Shown here piece after piece: positions 62,924-64,000 of a stretch of 64,000 bases of DNA (its first letter is position 1; each line of letters starts with the position of its first letter). Source of the DNA: Clostridium aciditolerans. GTDB taxonomy: Bacteria > Bacillota > Clostridia > Clostridiales > Clostridiaceae. A program made the translations under genes and the position numbers. Under the pieces are notes generated by a model. That model was not told the DNA's origin and did not search any database. It worked only from the letters and a program-made list of their open reading frames with translations. The stretch is from assembly GCF_016316925.1 (NCBI RefSeq), contig NZ_JAEEGB010000004.1, positions 124,001 to 188,000 of the forward strand, given 5' to 3'.

Positions 62924-63036
62924 TTGTACCCTCTCCTGTATTCTCAATATGCATATTAAGGCTATCAGTCAGTATGCCTCCTGACAACATTAATATACAC
63001 CTTTACGCAACGTGAATGTCAATAAGTTTTTTTAAA

Positions 63037-63077
63037 ATTTAAGCACTGCAAACCCATACTGTTTACAGTGCTTAAAT
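63037..63077 (-). terminator. Terminator of the bacteriohemerythrin gene
   Basis: ATTTAAGCACTG (63037-63048) pairs with CAGTGCTTAAAT (63066-63077); followed by TTTTAAAAAAACTT on the - strand. Confidence 0.75.
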
Positions 63078-63081
63078 CGAT

Positions 63082-63471
63082 TTATGAAGTTATTCCTTTA
63101 TCCTTTTTCAGAATATGATCACTTGTCCATTCAACAATAAAATTAAGTACATCAAGTAAATATTTATCTTGGTCCTCATCCACTTTTCTTAGATCAACAT
63201 TATTTACTTTTTTAATAAACTCATCATGTTCAAGCTTTTGGGAAAAAAACTTCTTATAATGAATACTTGCCATATATTCTTCTTCTGATCTAAAATGATA
63301 AACTGCATACTCTTTAAGCTCTTCTAAAATTGCAACGATTTTATCATATTTGTCCACACTAAAATCATCCTTTAATACAGCATAGGCTTTTCCTGCTATA
63401 TTAAATAATTCTTCATGCTGCTTATCAATTTCCGGCACACCAATTAAATATTCATCTTTCCATTTTAGCAT
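63082..63471 (-). CDS. Bacteriohemerythrin
   Basis: 129-residue di-iron O2-binding protein. Iron ligands in family order: IDKQHEELF (H, about 19), YHFRSEEEYM (H and E), KLEHDEFI (H), and WTSDHILKKD (H and D). Soluble, probably scavenges or senses oxygen. AGGAGG start. Its neighbour on the same strand, a rubrerythrin-like gene 33 bp upstream, is likely in one transcript, an oxygen-defence pair. Confidence 0.93.
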   Translation of the reverse strand: MLKWKDEYLIGVPEIDKQHEELFNIAGKAYAVLKDDFSVDKYDKIVAILEELKEYAVYHFRSEEEYMASIHYKKFFSQKLEHDEFIKKVNNVDLRKVDEDQDKYLLDVLNFIVEWTSDHILKKDKGITS

Positions 63472-63504
63472 AAGCTCTCCTCCTAAAATCTTGTTATATA
63501 ATTT

Positions 63505-64000
63505 TTATACTTTTTCTCCTTTACCTGTAAGTTCAATATGTTCCTCTTCTACTCCAGATAAAGCAGCAAATACTTCTACTATAGTTTTATCCTCTATTTC
63601 CTTGCTGTACTTTTCATAGTATTCAACGGCATGTTTTTCTCTCTTACAAGCCATTTCCAGCAATATATCATCACTGTCATACTTTGAATAATCCATGTCT
63701 CTTAAAACTGGATCCTCTTTAAAACCACCTATTTTTTTATGTATTCTTGCATGCATATATTCAATTCTTGATAAAGCCTCAAATATTTTTTTAACTTTCT
63801 CATCTTTAGCAATTGTTGATGCTTTTTTGTAAAAATCTCCATTAAATATTTCTAATTTAACAGCATGATCAACTATTTTCAAAGCATTATCATCAAGTTT
63901 ACTTTTATCATAATCAAACTCTTTACCATCTATTTGTAAATATTGTTCCGGTGCACCACAAAATGGACAATATCTTATATCCTCTTTACTGTTTGAGCTA
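63505..64000 (-). CDS. Rubrerythrin-like protein (5' end beyond the window)
   Basis: Partial gene: the minus frame stays open to the last base of the window, so the start lies outside. At the visible N-terminal end is a rubredoxin-like CPFCGAP knuckle, followed by a linker (DGKEFDYDKSKLDD) and a ferritin-like four-helix domain with EYMHARIHKK and GVEEEHIELT iron-ligand motifs. The domain order rubredoxin-first is that of reverse rubrerythrins. Peroxide reduction is the expected role. An internal TTG at 63882 could be misread as a start. Confidence 0.85.
   Translation of the reverse strand, partial: SSNSKEDIRYCPFCGAPEQYLQIDGKEFDYDKSKLDDNALKIVDHAVKLEIFNGDFYKKASTIAKDEKVKKIFEALSRIEYMHARIHKKIGGFKEDPVLRDMDYSKYDSDDILLEMACKREKHAVEYYEKYSKEIEDKTIVEVFAALSGVEEEHIELTGKGEKV

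Overview
The window is chromosomal DNA from a low-GC, spore-former-type Firmicute, almost certainly Clostridium sensu stricto. The reasons are the strongly AT-biased sequence, AGGAGG-type ribosome binding sites, the conserved gene order dgt-like / dnaG / rpoD / trmK / Nif3-like, and a complete butyryl-CoA synthesis operon (thl-crt-bcd-etfB-etfA, then hbd).

Layout. 1-7784: housekeeping block on the + strand (dNTPase, primase, primary sigma factor, tRNA m1A22 methyltransferase, Nif3-like protein, zinc-ribbon coiled-coil protein). 7785-8330: a structured, repeat-bearing intergenic region and the wreck of a PAP2-phosphatase gene. 8444-10812: an XpaC/TelA pair. 11079-16574: a compact amino-acid-derivative utilisation cluster (APC permease, M20 deacylase/peptidase, YtcJ-like amidohydrolase, BTAD regulator). 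16693-21875: the suf Fe-S assembly operon on the - strand (sufC-B-D-S-U), with two copies of a 21-bp dyad upstream and a divergent fatty-acid desaturase. 23365-32046: mostly - strand envelope and stress genes (ECF sigma with its DUF4179 anti-sigma, LTA-synthase-like protein, RelA/SpoT-type protein, cardiolipin synthase, purine nucleoside phosphorylase). 32198-37333: a Crp/Fnr regulator, then a CMD / ThDP-enzyme / GGDEF-EAL set. 37700-46115: butyryl-CoA genes preceded by a sigma-54 activator gene. A 579-bp element with terminal inverted repeats of about 105 bp sits between etfA and hbd.

46498-51690 is a clear compositional island, near 50% GC against about 30% around it. It encodes a small HTH protein, a two-component system and an FtsX-type ABC exporter, the usual layout of a peptide-antibiotic sensing and resistance module. 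52016-64000 carries a phosphodiesterase, signalling proteins (LuxR-DUF2087, PAS-GGDEF), a tyrosine phosphatase, two MerR-TipAS regulators (one with a duplicated sensor domain), SelO, a membrane rhodanese behind a CsoR/CstR-like operator, an XRE-TPR regulator, bacteriohemerythrin and a rubrerythrin-like gene cut off by the window end.

How it fits together: the window pairs core anaerobic energy metabolism with oxygen, sulfur and iron-sulfur stress functions. The best regulatory signals read directly from the DNA are a GG-N10-GC sigma-54 promoter in front of thl, next to a gene for a sigma-54 activator; twin dyads in front of suf; and a 17-bp CsoR-family-like palindrome across the rhodanese promoter. 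No rRNA, tRNA, CRISPR array or intact insertion sequence was recognised. Functional names come from motif reading by eye, without database searches.
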